Positions 32,258-39,696 of a stretch of 44,959 nucleotides of DNA are shown one piece after another. The translations under genes and the position numbers were made by a program. The stretch's first letter is position 1, and the number at the start of each line of letters is the position of its first letter. Origin of the DNA: Verrucomicrobiia bacterium (GTDB lineage: Bacteria; Zixibacteria; MSB-5A5; DSPP01); NCBI GenBank assembly GCA_035574275.1, contig DATLYY010000044.1, positions 1 through 44,959 of the forward strand. The letters are read 5' to 3'. A model generated the notes under the pieces. The model saw only the letters and a list, made by a program, of their open reading frames with translations, did no database searches and was not told the origin of the DNA.

Positions 32258-32515
32258 TTAACGATACACCTCTTTGCGATGCGCGATGGTCAAAACCAGA
32301 ACAACTATTTGCTTGGCCTGGATTTGGTAAACGATGCGGTAATTCCCCATCCGGTGGGAAAAGCAACCCTTCATCTCCCCTTTCAGCGGTTTGCCCTCCT
32401 TGAAGGGCGCCCGGGCGATTTCATCCAGCGCCGCCAGAATCCGGGGTTTAACGGCTTCCGAAAGGGTCTCGTAGTCCTTGTTAGCCCGCCGGGTGAAAAG
32501 AATCCGGTAGGTCAA
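32258..32515 (-). CDS. RelE/ParE family toxin
   Basis: An 85-residue toxin of a type II toxin-antitoxin system. The fold is recognisable from YRILFTRRANKDYETL, the LKGEMKGCFSHRMGNYRIVYQI core and the terminal IAHRKEVYR. This resembles the RelE/ParE superfamily, especially YoeB/RelE-like RNases with Arg and His in the last strand. It follows the antitoxin by 2 nt. Confidence 0.9.
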   Translation of the reverse strand: MTYRILFTRRANKDYETLSEAVKPRILAALDEIARAPFKEGKPLKGEMKGCFSHRMGNYRIVYQIQAKQIVVLVLTIAHRKEVYR

Positions 32516-32517
32516 AT

Positions 32518-32793
32518 CTATTTTTTCTGCTTTTTACCGGTCACTTTTTCATAGGAATAAATTCGCCCGGCGCGCACATCCGCTTTGGCTTCCTTCAGCG
32601 CCTTGCTGAACTCCGGATCGGAGGCCAGCTCCAGGGTCTCCAGCCATCCTTCATACTCCTCGGCGCTCATCAAAACCGCCACCGGTTTTCCCTTCTTGGT
32701 CAGCAAATACCGCTTGTAGGCCCTCCCCGCTTTATCCACCATCTCCAGCAGGTTTTTCCGGGCTTCCGTGGTGCTCAAAATCGATACGGACAT
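32518..32793 (-). CDS. Phd/YefM family antitoxin
   Basis: A 91-residue antitoxin. N-terminal Phd/YefM DNA-binding region (SVSILSTTEARKNLLEMVD, with KKGKPVAVLMSAEEYEGW at about 33-50). The C-terminal tail (about 55-91) is acidic/basic helical and would wrap the toxin. AAGGAG 5 nt upstream of ATG is a strong SD. It is first in the operon, with a promoter and a palindromic operator upstream, so autorepression is likely. Confidence 0.9.
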   Translation of the reverse strand: MSVSILSTTEARKNLLEMVDKAGRAYKRYLLTKKGKPVAVLMSAEEYEGWLETLELASDPEFSKALKEAKADVRAGRIYSYEKVTGKKQKK

Positions 32794-32807
32794 CTCCTCT
32801 CCTTATA

Positions 32808-32825
32808 TGTACACTTTAGTGCACA
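32808..32825. promoter_or_regulatory. Palindromic operator of toxin-antitoxin operon
   Basis: TGTACACTTTAGTGCACA is an inverted repeat of two 8-bp arms with one mismatch and a 2-nt centre, as Phd/YefM dimers prefer (TGTAC cores). It lies just downstream of the predicted -10 box, where a bound repressor would block transcription. Confidence 0.7.
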
Positions 32826-32829
32826 TCCC

Positions 32830-32857
32830 AATCTAATACCAATATCGGCCGTGTCAA
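32830..32857 (-). promoter_or_regulatory. Promoter of toxin-antitoxin operon
   Basis: Minus strand: TTGACA (32852-32857), 16-nt spacer, TAGATT (32830-32835). The -35 is perfect; the -10 matches 4 of 6. The start of transcription would fall within the palindromic operator. Confidence 0.6.
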
Positions 32858-32865
32858 CGGAAAAA

Positions 32866-32893
32866 TTGATTTATGGGTGGTTGCGCCTATATT
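32866..32893 (+). promoter_or_regulatory. Candidate leaderless promoter of GH57 gene
   Basis: TTGATT (32866-32871), 16-nt spacer, TATATT (32888-32893), then 6 nt to an in-frame GTG (32900). If this is the promoter, ATG 32873 lies upstream of the transcript start and GTG 32900 is the true start. Confidence 0.45.
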
Positions 32894-34459
32894 CTCGCCG
32901 TGCGCGACAGCCAACCCGCTCTCGTAATCCACGGCCATTTCTACCAGCCCCCAAGGGGGAACCCTTGGACGGGGGAAATTGAAGCCGAGCCCTCCGCCCA
33001 TCCTTTCCCCAACTGGAACGAGCGGATTTTTCAGGAATGCTATCGCTCCAACGCGTTTGCTGAAATTCTCGATGAGGGCGGAAGAGTTCTCAAAGTCGTC
33101 AACAACTACTCCGGCATCAGCTTCAACTTCGGCCCCACACTCTTTTCCTGGCTGGAACGGTTTCATTCGGAAACGTACGAAAAAATAATCGACGCCGACC
33201 GCCAAAGCGCCCGGTCGCGCGGCGGACACGGCAATGCCATCGCGCAGGCCTACGTCCACGCCATTCTGCCCCTCTGCAACGACCGCGACCGGCGGACCCT
33301 CGTGCGCTGGGGAATGGCCGAGTTCAAACACCGATTCGGCCGCAAACCGGAGGCCCTTTGGCTGCCGGAAACCGCCTGCAACGAGGAAACATTGGGGGTT
33401 TTAATCGATGCGGGCCTCAAATACGTAATCCTTTCCCCCGCCCAAGCTGCCGCCGTTAAAACAGTTCCCGCACTATCCGTTAGGAATCCCAAAGCATCAC
33501 CCTTGGGTAGCCCCGGAGCCCCCGCTTCGGGGGGAACGGACGTTGGCAATGGAAACCTTGACACAAGCATTCCCTACCGTTGCCTTCATCCGGACGGCTC
33601 CGGCCGCTCGATTGCCGTTTTCTTTTACAATGACGCAGTTTCTAAAGCCATCGCCTTCGAGGGTGTTCTCATTTCCAGCCAAACTCTAATCGACCGGTTC
33701 GAAGCGCAGCTTGCCCCCGGACGGCGGCTCGTTTCCGCCGCCGTGGACGGCGAATCGTTCGGCCACCACTTCCGCTACGGCGAGCGCGGTCTGGCCTATG
33801 CGCTTGAGGAAGAAGCCCCCAGACGGGGGTTTTGGATAACCAACTTTTCCGAGTATTTGGAGCACCATCCCCCGGCAATGGAAGTCGAAATCAAAAAAGG
33901 GCCGGACGGCAAAGGCACGGCCTGGAGCTGCCCGCACGGCTTGGGACGCTGGTACGCCGACTGCGGCTGCCGGGTGTACCAAAAAGAGGGCTGGAACCAG
34001 GCCTGGAGGGGCCCTTTGCGGCAGGCCCTCGACTTGTTGCGCGACCAAGCCGCACATTTCTTTGAGGACGCCGGACTTTTTACCGATCCTTGGAAAGCCC
34101 GCGACGCTTATGTGGAGGTAATCCTGAACCCCAAAACGCTTCCAAAATTCTTGGCGGAGCATGTAAAAACCTCCTCGAAAAACGCCAAGACAAAAGCGGC
34201 TTCGCATTTGGAGCTTCAAAAAAATGCGCTTTTGATGTATTCGAGCTGCGGCTGGTTTTTTGACGATATTTCCGGCCTGGAATCGGTGTTGATTTTAAAA
34301 TTTGCCGGCCGGGTGCTCGATTATTTTGAAGAGTTAGGAATTAAATCCCCCAAAAAGGGGTTTTTAGAAATTTTAGCGGAATCCAAAAGCAACTTGCCCG
34401 AAATGGGGAACGGCGCGGATATTTTCAACCGGAAAGTCGAACCCTATCTTCGCGGCTGA
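32873..34459 (+). CDS. Glycoside hydrolase family 57 / DUF3536 protein
   Basis: A 528-residue cytoplasmic protein (519 if it starts at GTG 32900). It opens with ALVIHGHFYQPPRGNPWTGE, the start of the GH57-like (alpha-glucan-active) barrel, continues with the WLPETAC motif that carries the presumed nucleophile, and has VDGESFGHHF with the acidic acid/base residue; the C-terminal half is DUF3536. GH57 enzymes cleave or transfer alpha-glucans, but this subgroup is uncharacterised. No SD precedes ATG 32873. Residues near 200-225 (RNPKASPLGSPGAPASGGT) look like an in-frame insertion of palindromic DNA. The neighbouring toxin-antitoxin operon is divergent; the PAAR gene converges with a 5-nt gap. 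Confidence 0.88.
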   Translation: MGGCAYILAVRDSQPALVIHGHFYQPPRGNPWTGEIEAEPSAHPFPNWNERIFQECYRSNAFAEILDEGGRVLKVVNNYSGISFNFGPTLFSWLERFHSETYEKIIDADRQSARSRGGHGNAIAQAYVHAILPLCNDRDRRTLVRWGMAEFKHRFGRKPEALWLPETACNEETLGVLIDAGLKYVILSPAQAAAVKTVPALSVRNPKASPLGSPGAPASGGTDVGNGNLDTSIPYRCLHPDGSGRSIAVFFYNDAVSKAIAFEGVLISSQTLIDRFEAQLAPGRRLVSAAVDGESFGHHFRYGERGLAYALEEEAPRRGFWITNFSEYLEHHPPAMEVEIKKGPDGKGTAWSCPHGLGRWYADCGCRVYQKEGWNQAWRGPLRQALDLLRDQAAHFFEDAGLFTDPWKARDAYVEVILNPKTLPKFLAEHVKTSSKNAKTKAASHLELQKNALLMYSSCGWFFDDISGLESVLILKFAGRVLDYFEELGIKSPKKGFLEILAESKSNLPEMGNGADIFNRKVEPYLRG

Positions 34460-34464
34460 AACTT

Positions 34465-34764
34465 CTACCCGCCGATTTGCACCATCGGAAAACCCATGAC
34501 GATGGTTCCGCCATGGGCGGTCGAATCCCCCATCCGGGCGGCCGGCATCCCGCCAATCAGCACCGTGGCGGAGCCCTTCACGATGGAGTCCGGCGGTCCC
34601 ACGCAGACGCACATTCCCCCAACGACGGCCGCCGGCACTCCGCCGATGAGCACGGTCGGGACTCCGGGAGGAAGAATCGGCCCTCCCACGTGCGGTATGG
34701 GGGGCGTTCCCGGGGTCTGCATCGGGCAGACATGCATATCCCCTACTCGTGCGGCCGGAGGCAT
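34465..34764 (-). CDS. PAAR-domain T6SS spike tip protein
   Basis: A 99-residue PAAR protein with glycine/proline-rich beta-repeats and the cysteine/histidine metal ligands of the cone tip (PAARVGDMHVCP, GGMCVCVGPPDS, MGDSTAHGGTIVMG). It caps the VgrG trimer to pierce the target membrane. It is the last gene of the operon with vgrG and clpV; no effector domain is fused. The convergent GH57 gene ends 5 nt away. Confidence 0.93.
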   Translation of the reverse strand: MPPAARVGDMHVCPMQTPGTPPIPHVGGPILPPGVPTVLIGGVPAAVVGGMCVCVGPPDSIVKGSATVLIGGMPAARMGDSTAHGGTIVMGFPMVQIGG

Positions 34765-34766
34765 CG

Positions 34767-36293
34767 CTAACGCCTCTTGGCCGGGAGCGGGCTCCCGTCC
34801 AGTTTAATCATCTCAAACCCCATCTGATTCCGCCCCCCGATGAGCACCGGCTCCGTTCCTCCCAAAAAGGCGATGTCAAACGGCAGCTTGGTCTGGGCAT
34901 AAGCCCCCGGCAGGGGGGCCGGTTTTTCCTCGCCGGTGAAAACCGACCAGTTGCCGTCGCCATCCCGCAACACCGCCACGGGAACTCCCCTGGAATTCAC
35001 CCGCACAAATGCGGAGTCCAGTTTTTTTCCGTACTCCCATTCCACTTTCTGCTTCTCTCCTTCGGCAAACGAACCCTTCGCGTCCCAGCTCCAGTTCACC
35101 AGTTCCAAGGTTTCACCCTTTCCCGTCCAGAGTAAAACCGCCCCCAGAACCGCGTCGGCGGCGTCGATGGTTGCTCCCGCCGCGGCGAACTTCCCCCTCC
35201 ATTCAAAAAGCTTGGCGGGCAGCGTCCCCCCCCTTTCCTTGTCCGGCCAGGGAAGGGAGGAGAGAACCACTTTCTCGCCCGAGGATTGCGCAAGGAGGAC
35301 AAAGGGAGTCCCGTTGGAACGTTCAAAGCTTGCAATCCAGCCCGGCCGCGCCCCCGGCAGATTGACGGTCCCTCCCGCGGTTGCCTTGTTGGGCGCCAGT
35401 TCGACGACCTGCAATCCGGAGCGCGTCCCGTCCGGATCCCCCATCCAGATTAAGGCCGCCGCATTCGGGCGCACCCGCGTGTCCGTTACCGGATCGGAAT
35501 GGAGCGGGGTGATTATTTCCAGCTCCAGTTTGGGAAGCTCGAATTTGCCGGCCGGGGAGGGCCCCATGTTCTCGTCAAAATGGGCGAACCGCAAATAGTT
35601 TTCATCCAGCCAGCCGACCCAGTGGCTTTTGGCCGTGGAGCGGTTGGGAGGGGCGGAAAGCACCGGCCGGGCCTCCACTTCCGCTTTGGCAATCGCGTGG
35701 GTAGCCCGCACTCCTCCCCCCGGCAGCGACTCAAAGTGCGTCCGCATGATTTGCGGCGGGTCGGCGGCCAAATTGACCCACGCGCCGTACTGTACGGCGA
35801 TGCTCCCCCAAGGGCCGTTGCCGATGAGCGAAAGATTTTTCGGCGTCGCGGGCAAGACGTTTAATTTAAGGGGGGGCGATTCCGCCCTTTTTCCGGCATC
35901 ATACTCGTAGAGAACCGAGAGACGGTAGCTCCCCGGCGCGGCGATTTTAATCTCGTCCAAAAGGAAAAATCCCCGCTCCAAAGATTTTCCCGGCGGCAGG
36001 GGCTCCCGGATATCCTCCTCCCATTCGGAGGGCTTTTTCTGAAAAACACTCTCCTCCCCCGTGCGGGAATCCGTCAGGCGGTAAACCGGCATGGTCAAAC
36101 TGGAGACCGGGTTGGAGATTTGGATGGTGTCCTTTCCGCTGTTGGTCAGAACAAGCAGACAGCGCGGGCTTTCCTGGAACAGAAACTCCGTTTTTTCGAC
36201 CGTCAGTTTAACGTCCAAAGCCATTGCTGTCTCCTCCGCCGGCCGGCAAGCCCCGGCCAGGCCCAAGATAACCAAAGTTCCGATTTTCCACAC
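34767..36293 (-). CDS. Exported or lipoprotein-like protein, possible immunity protein
   Basis: A 508-residue protein. N-terminus MWKIGTLVILGLAGACRPAEE has a hydrophobic segment ending in AGAC, an atypical lipobox (position -3 is Ala). Residues about 25-150 form a beta-rich Ig-like domain (VEKTEFLFQESPRCLLVLTN, then LDEIKIAAPGSYRLSVLYE). The remainder has repeated WMGDPDGTR-like and GRPG-like beta strands suggesting a propeller. I recognise no named family. It lies between the metzincin-like gene and paar, with gaps of 10 and 2 nt. A periplasmic immunity protein for the preceding protease is attractive by position, but there is no direct sequence proof. Confidence 0.5.
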   Translation of the reverse strand: MWKIGTLVILGLAGACRPAEETAMALDVKLTVEKTEFLFQESPRCLLVLTNSGKDTIQISNPVSSLTMPVYRLTDSRTGEESVFQKKPSEWEEDIREPLPPGKSLERGFFLLDEIKIAAPGSYRLSVLYEYDAGKRAESPPLKLNVLPATPKNLSLIGNGPWGSIAVQYGAWVNLAADPPQIMRTHFESLPGGGVRATHAIAKAEVEARPVLSAPPNRSTAKSHWVGWLDENYLRFAHFDENMGPSPAGKFELPKLELEIITPLHSDPVTDTRVRPNAAALIWMGDPDGTRSGLQVVELAPNKATAGGTVNLPGARPGWIASFERSNGTPFVLLAQSSGEKVVLSSLPWPDKERGGTLPAKLFEWRGKFAAAGATIDAADAVLGAVLLWTGKGETLELVNWSWDAKGSFAEGEKQKVEWEYGKKLDSAFVRVNSRGVPVAVLRDGDGNWSVFTGEEKPAPLPGAYAQTKLPFDIAFLGGTEPVLIGGRNQMGFEMIKLDGSPLPAKRR

Positions 36294-36303
36294 GTTTTCT
36301 CCT

Positions 36304-38502
36304 TCACACTTGGGTCATTCCCGCTATGTTCCATCCTCGGAAAGCGAACAAACACTTGGCGCAGAACTGCCCCTCGCAACTCCGGTAACTCATCACGCAG
36401 ATGTTGTCGGCCAAAGGATCGTGCACCGTGGCGTTGGCCCCCCCGCCGGCGCTGCGGCCCGGGTCGTTCCCCGGCCCGTGCTGCCGGTAGATGGTATGTC
36501 CGATCTCGTGGCAGGTGTTGCTGGTGAAATCGTAGGTCATCGCCGGTTGCGGAACGTTGAGGGCGGTGGGATAGGCCGCCTGCCCCAGCCAGACGAACGC
36601 CCCGCGGTACTCCACCGCCACGCCGCTGTTGCGTGCCAGCTGCCCCCGCAATACCTGCCAGGTGGCGCCAAAACCGCCGGTGATTACGGTAATCCCCGGC
36701 AGGTAGCCGTTTTTGGAAAGGGAGCGCAGAAAACCGGCCATCAATACGTCCCAGAAAAGGGTGTCGATGTTGTTTCGGTCCGCCTGCGAAGCCCCGCCGC
36801 CGGCTTGAATGGTCATCGCCCGCGGGGAACCGGCCGGCAGCTGCGCGTTGTAGGCCTCCGCCGTTCGCATCGGCACGTGGCAAACGGCGTTGTTCACGTT
36901 CACCGGCGAGCCGGCCTCCATGCAGAAAAGAATGGTCAAGTCGTAATTCGTGTTCAAGGCCGGCTGGGCGGCCGAGGCGTCCGTCACCGCCTGCTGACGG
37001 GCGGCGGCCCAGTCCGCCTGCGATAAGGTCTCCGGCAGCTGCGCCGCCCGGTCGATCTCCACCTCGCAGAACCCGCGGGCAAACTGCTTGACGACTCCGT
37101 CGAAAACGTTGGATGCGTTCCCCTGGGCCGAAAAATCGGCCGTCGGCAGCCCCACGTTGTTGCCGCCGCCGTCCACCACCCGCACGGAGCGGAGATAATC
37201 GTTTACCGTGGCCAGGTTGTACGGCGCCGGGTTGGCCTGCGCCAAAAGCCCCGCTTCCGGGGCGTTCGCCGGCTGCCGGATGTAACGGCTGATGCGGATG
37301 TTGCGCCAGATGACCAAAGTTCCCGTATCGACCCGCACCCCTTCCATCCCGGTGCCGTCGGAGGGCAGGGTCTTGGGGCCGATGTAGGCCCGCAGCCGGT
37401 AACGGTCCCCCCCTGCGCGGGAAGGCATGAAAATCACCCCCGCCTCTCCATCCTCGTTGCTTACGGCTTTGACGGCATGGGCGTGGCTGGCGCCGGCCGG
37501 GTTTACCGACTGGGCCACCGGATACGGCTTGTGGGGCAAATCCCGCCCGGAGTGCGGCTCGTTAAACCCCTTTTGGCTCGTGGTTTCAAAAATATTTCCC
37601 GCCACCGGCTTTCCCCGTTTCCCCCCTCGGTCGGAAGGGCAGTTGCCGCTCTGCGGGTCGGAGGGAACGGCGGCGATGCGGGACTCCTCCGCGTCGTTCA
37701 ATTTTTTGGGGCCCCGTCCGGTCGCCACCGCGGGGGGCCCGACGGTCGATTCCCGAAGCGGCGGGCGGTTCAACTGCTGGTTGCACCCCCGGTTCGGGTC
37801 AAAGGCGGGCAGGTCGTACGGGGGCAGGAGCTGGAAATAAACGTGCACCCCCTCCGCGGGACGCCACTGCCCCTGGTCGTCGGCCCGTTTTTCCACCTTC
37901 GCCACGAGCGGAATTTTTCCCAAAACCGGGTTGTCCTTGTAGTAAAAATCCTCCACCCGGTGCATGTTGGCGCCGAAATCGAGAGGGTATTTGGAGTCGC
38001 GGTTCAAATTGATCGCCGCCGCCCCGCCGAGCGTGTTGACAAAGGTGTATCCCCCCGGCAGCCGCAGCTTGGCAAAGTTCGCCTCCCCCGGCGTCGCTCC
38101 CTCCCCGGCCGGAGCGGGTAGCGCACCGCCGGCGATGACCCACTTTTTCAGCCGGTCTTGAATATCGGCGTCCGCCTGCGCGTCGGAGGCGTTGTTCAAA
38201 ATTTTGTTCTTGTAATGATCCCAGGCGACCGGCAGGGCGGTTGCGGCCTTCTTATGCTTAAGCGGCAGGTAAAAAAGCCCCAAGACCTGCATCCGCTCCA
38301 TTCGTCCCTTGTCCGTATCCGGTTTGTTCGGAAACAAATCCTCGATTTCCCCCAAACGGAGCGTGATGCGGTACTGCGGGCGGATGACCAGCGTGTTGAA
38401 ATGCTTGCGGTCGTCGAAATCGGGCGCGACCTGGCCGATGTCGGTCGGCTTGGTGGGGAGCCGTTCCGATGGCGGCAGGGGCGCGGTAGGATCCGGAGGC
38501 AT
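36304..38502 (-). CDS. Metzincin-like zinc protease, candidate T6SS cargo
   Basis: A 732-residue protein without a signal peptide or membrane segment. The C-terminal region carries CHEIGHTIYRQH, an HExxHxxxxxH zinc signature (His665, Glu666, His669, His675), and downstream CVMSY, a Met-turn-like Met704 expected of metzincins. The usual Gly after the second His is Tyr. Cys664, 702, 709, 714 and 717 crowd around this site. The N-terminal 600 residues are unrecognised and Pro/Gly-rich; no VgrG-fused domain is seen. It follows the LysM/PG-binding protein by 3 nt. Given the operon and lack of Sec signal, delivery by the VgrG spike is the simplest model. A periplasmic target or a processing role cannot be excluded. 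Confidence 0.7.
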   Translation of the reverse strand: MPPDPTAPLPPSERLPTKPTDIGQVAPDFDDRKHFNTLVIRPQYRITLRLGEIEDLFPNKPDTDKGRMERMQVLGLFYLPLKHKKAATALPVAWDHYKNKILNNASDAQADADIQDRLKKWVIAGGALPAPAGEGATPGEANFAKLRLPGGYTFVNTLGGAAAINLNRDSKYPLDFGANMHRVEDFYYKDNPVLGKIPLVAKVEKRADDQGQWRPAEGVHVYFQLLPPYDLPAFDPNRGCNQQLNRPPLRESTVGPPAVATGRGPKKLNDAEESRIAAVPSDPQSGNCPSDRGGKRGKPVAGNIFETTSQKGFNEPHSGRDLPHKPYPVAQSVNPAGASHAHAVKAVSNEDGEAGVIFMPSRAGGDRYRLRAYIGPKTLPSDGTGMEGVRVDTGTLVIWRNIRISRYIRQPANAPEAGLLAQANPAPYNLATVNDYLRSVRVVDGGGNNVGLPTADFSAQGNASNVFDGVVKQFARGFCEVEIDRAAQLPETLSQADWAAARQQAVTDASAAQPALNTNYDLTILFCMEAGSPVNVNNAVCHVPMRTAEAYNAQLPAGSPRAMTIQAGGGASQADRNNIDTLFWDVLMAGFLRSLSKNGYLPGITVITGGFGATWQVLRGQLARNSGVAVEYRGAFVWLGQAAYPTALNVPQPAMTYDFTSNTCHEIGHTIYRQHGPGNDPGRSAGGGANATVHDPLADNICVMSYRSCEGQFCAKCLFAFRGWNIAGMTQV

Positions 38503-38505
38503 TCG

Positions 38506-39303
38506 TTAAGCAGTGGCGGCCGGCGCCGGCCCCTTGATGGAGTCCGGCTTGTCGTGAACCTCTTCCAACTTTTGCTGGGTGGGCTGGTCGGCGTTCCCCG
38601 ACTCGGAAAGGCCGAAAAGTTTCTGGAACGCCTTGATGGCGGCGGTGGTGTTCGGCCCCTTGATGCCGTCGATCGGGCCGGTATTCAACCCCAAATTGTT
38701 CAGCCGCTGCTGCACCCCCGAGATGCAGGGGGCGTCCGGCGCTTTTTCCAGAATCGGGTTCATCGCCCCGACTTGCAGATTCCAAACCACCGGAACATCC
38801 CCCCGTTGCGCGCCGTTTGGCGGCGGACTGGAGGTGCCGGCCGACTCCGACATGGGAAACGGAACCCGCAGCCGCAGCTGACCCATTCGCACCGTACGGG
38901 GAACTTCCACTTCAATCTGCCCGTTGCCGTCCGTTTTCCCCGTAAACGGTTTGGCCCAAAACTCGTCCCCCTCCGTCCAGCCGACGAAAAGTTCGTAGTC
39001 GGCGTTCGGCAGGGCGGTGAAATCATCCTTCAAAATCCGCAGCCGCAAAAAAAGTTTCTGCCCGACCAGTTCGAATGATAAAGTCGAGCCGGTGGAGCCG
39101 GAGTCGCTGCCCGCTTTGGGGTCGGGGATTTTGACCACGTCCCCTTGATGCAGTTTGTCCCCCTTGAAGAGCAAATTGGGGTTTTTGCGCTTCGATTGGA
39201 GTTCGCCGTTGGCGTCCCAAACCGTTTTCCAGTCGGCAAAGCCGTGCTGGGCGGCGATTTTGGAGATGTGGTCGGTGTCCTTGCAGCGATGCTGGGTGGC
39301 CAT
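38506..39303 (-). CDS. LysM / peptidoglycan-binding-domain protein of T6SS operon
   Basis: A 265-residue protein with an N-terminal LysM-like module (DHISKIAAQHGFADWKTVWD, then GDKLHQGDVVKIPDP), a central beta-rich domain (about 75-175), and a C-terminal PG_binding_1 domain (ISGVQQRLNNLGLNTGPIDG). No signal peptide. In T6SS and related contractile systems, LysM-like proteins link spike or baseplate components; peptidoglycan-binding could orient or anchor an effector. It lies 5 nt from the preceding gene and 3 nt from the metzincin-like gene. Confidence 0.75.
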   Translation of the reverse strand: MATQHRCKDTDHISKIAAQHGFADWKTVWDANGELQSKRKNPNLLFKGDKLHQGDVVKIPDPKAGSDSGSTGSTLSFELVGQKLFLRLRILKDDFTALPNADYELFVGWTEGDEFWAKPFTGKTDGNGQIEVEVPRTVRMGQLRLRVPFPMSESAGTSSPPPNGAQRGDVPVVWNLQVGAMNPILEKAPDAPCISGVQQRLNNLGLNTGPIDGIKGPNTTAAIKAFQKLFGLSESGNADQPTQQKLEEVHDKPDSIKGPAPAATA

Positions 39304-39308
39304 TTATC

Positions 39309-39686
39309 CTATGCTTTTTTCCATTCCTTCTTGTCGATTTTCGGAAAGCGCACCTCGCAGCTTCCCGGCTTGACTCCCGCCAGCCGGGCCTTGCCGTCTT
39401 TGTCCAGTTTCCCCGTGCGGACGCTGCCGTCTGCCAGCTTCACTTCGTAGCTTTCGTTCGGCACCGGCTTCCCGTCCTTGTCCTTCAACTCCAAGGCCAC
39501 CCAGGTGATTTCCTCATCCTTTTTCTTTTCCGATTCCCCTCCGGAAGCGGCGGAAGAGGAGCTTTCCGATCCGCTCCCCGCGGGGGATTCCGGTTTTTCC
39601 CCCGGGTCGGAGGCGGTCGCCTCTTCCGGCTCGGCCGGTTCCACCGGCGCTTCCGCCTTGCAAGCGGTTCCGTCCTTTGGATTCAT
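39309..39686 (-). CDS. VgrG-tail-like carboxypeptidase-regulatory-type protein
   Basis: A 125-residue protein. Residues 1-58 are acidic, Glu/Ser/Pro-rich and probably disordered. Residues 59-125 form a small beta domain (ELKDKDGKPVPNESYEVKLA, GSVRTGKLDKDGKARLAGVK and GSCEVRFPKID). In many VgrG proteins this domain lies at the C-terminus as a cargo adaptor; here it is a separate gene directly after vgrG (10-nt gap). It probably bridges VgrG and the downstream cargo. Confidence 0.6.
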   Translation of the reverse strand: MNPKDGTACKAEAPVEPAEPEEATASDPGEKPESPAGSGSESSSSAASGGESEKKKDEEITWVALELKDKDGKPVPNESYEVKLADGSVRTGKLDKDGKARLAGVKPGSCEVRFPKIDKKEWKKA

Positions 39687-39696
39687 TTTGGCACCT

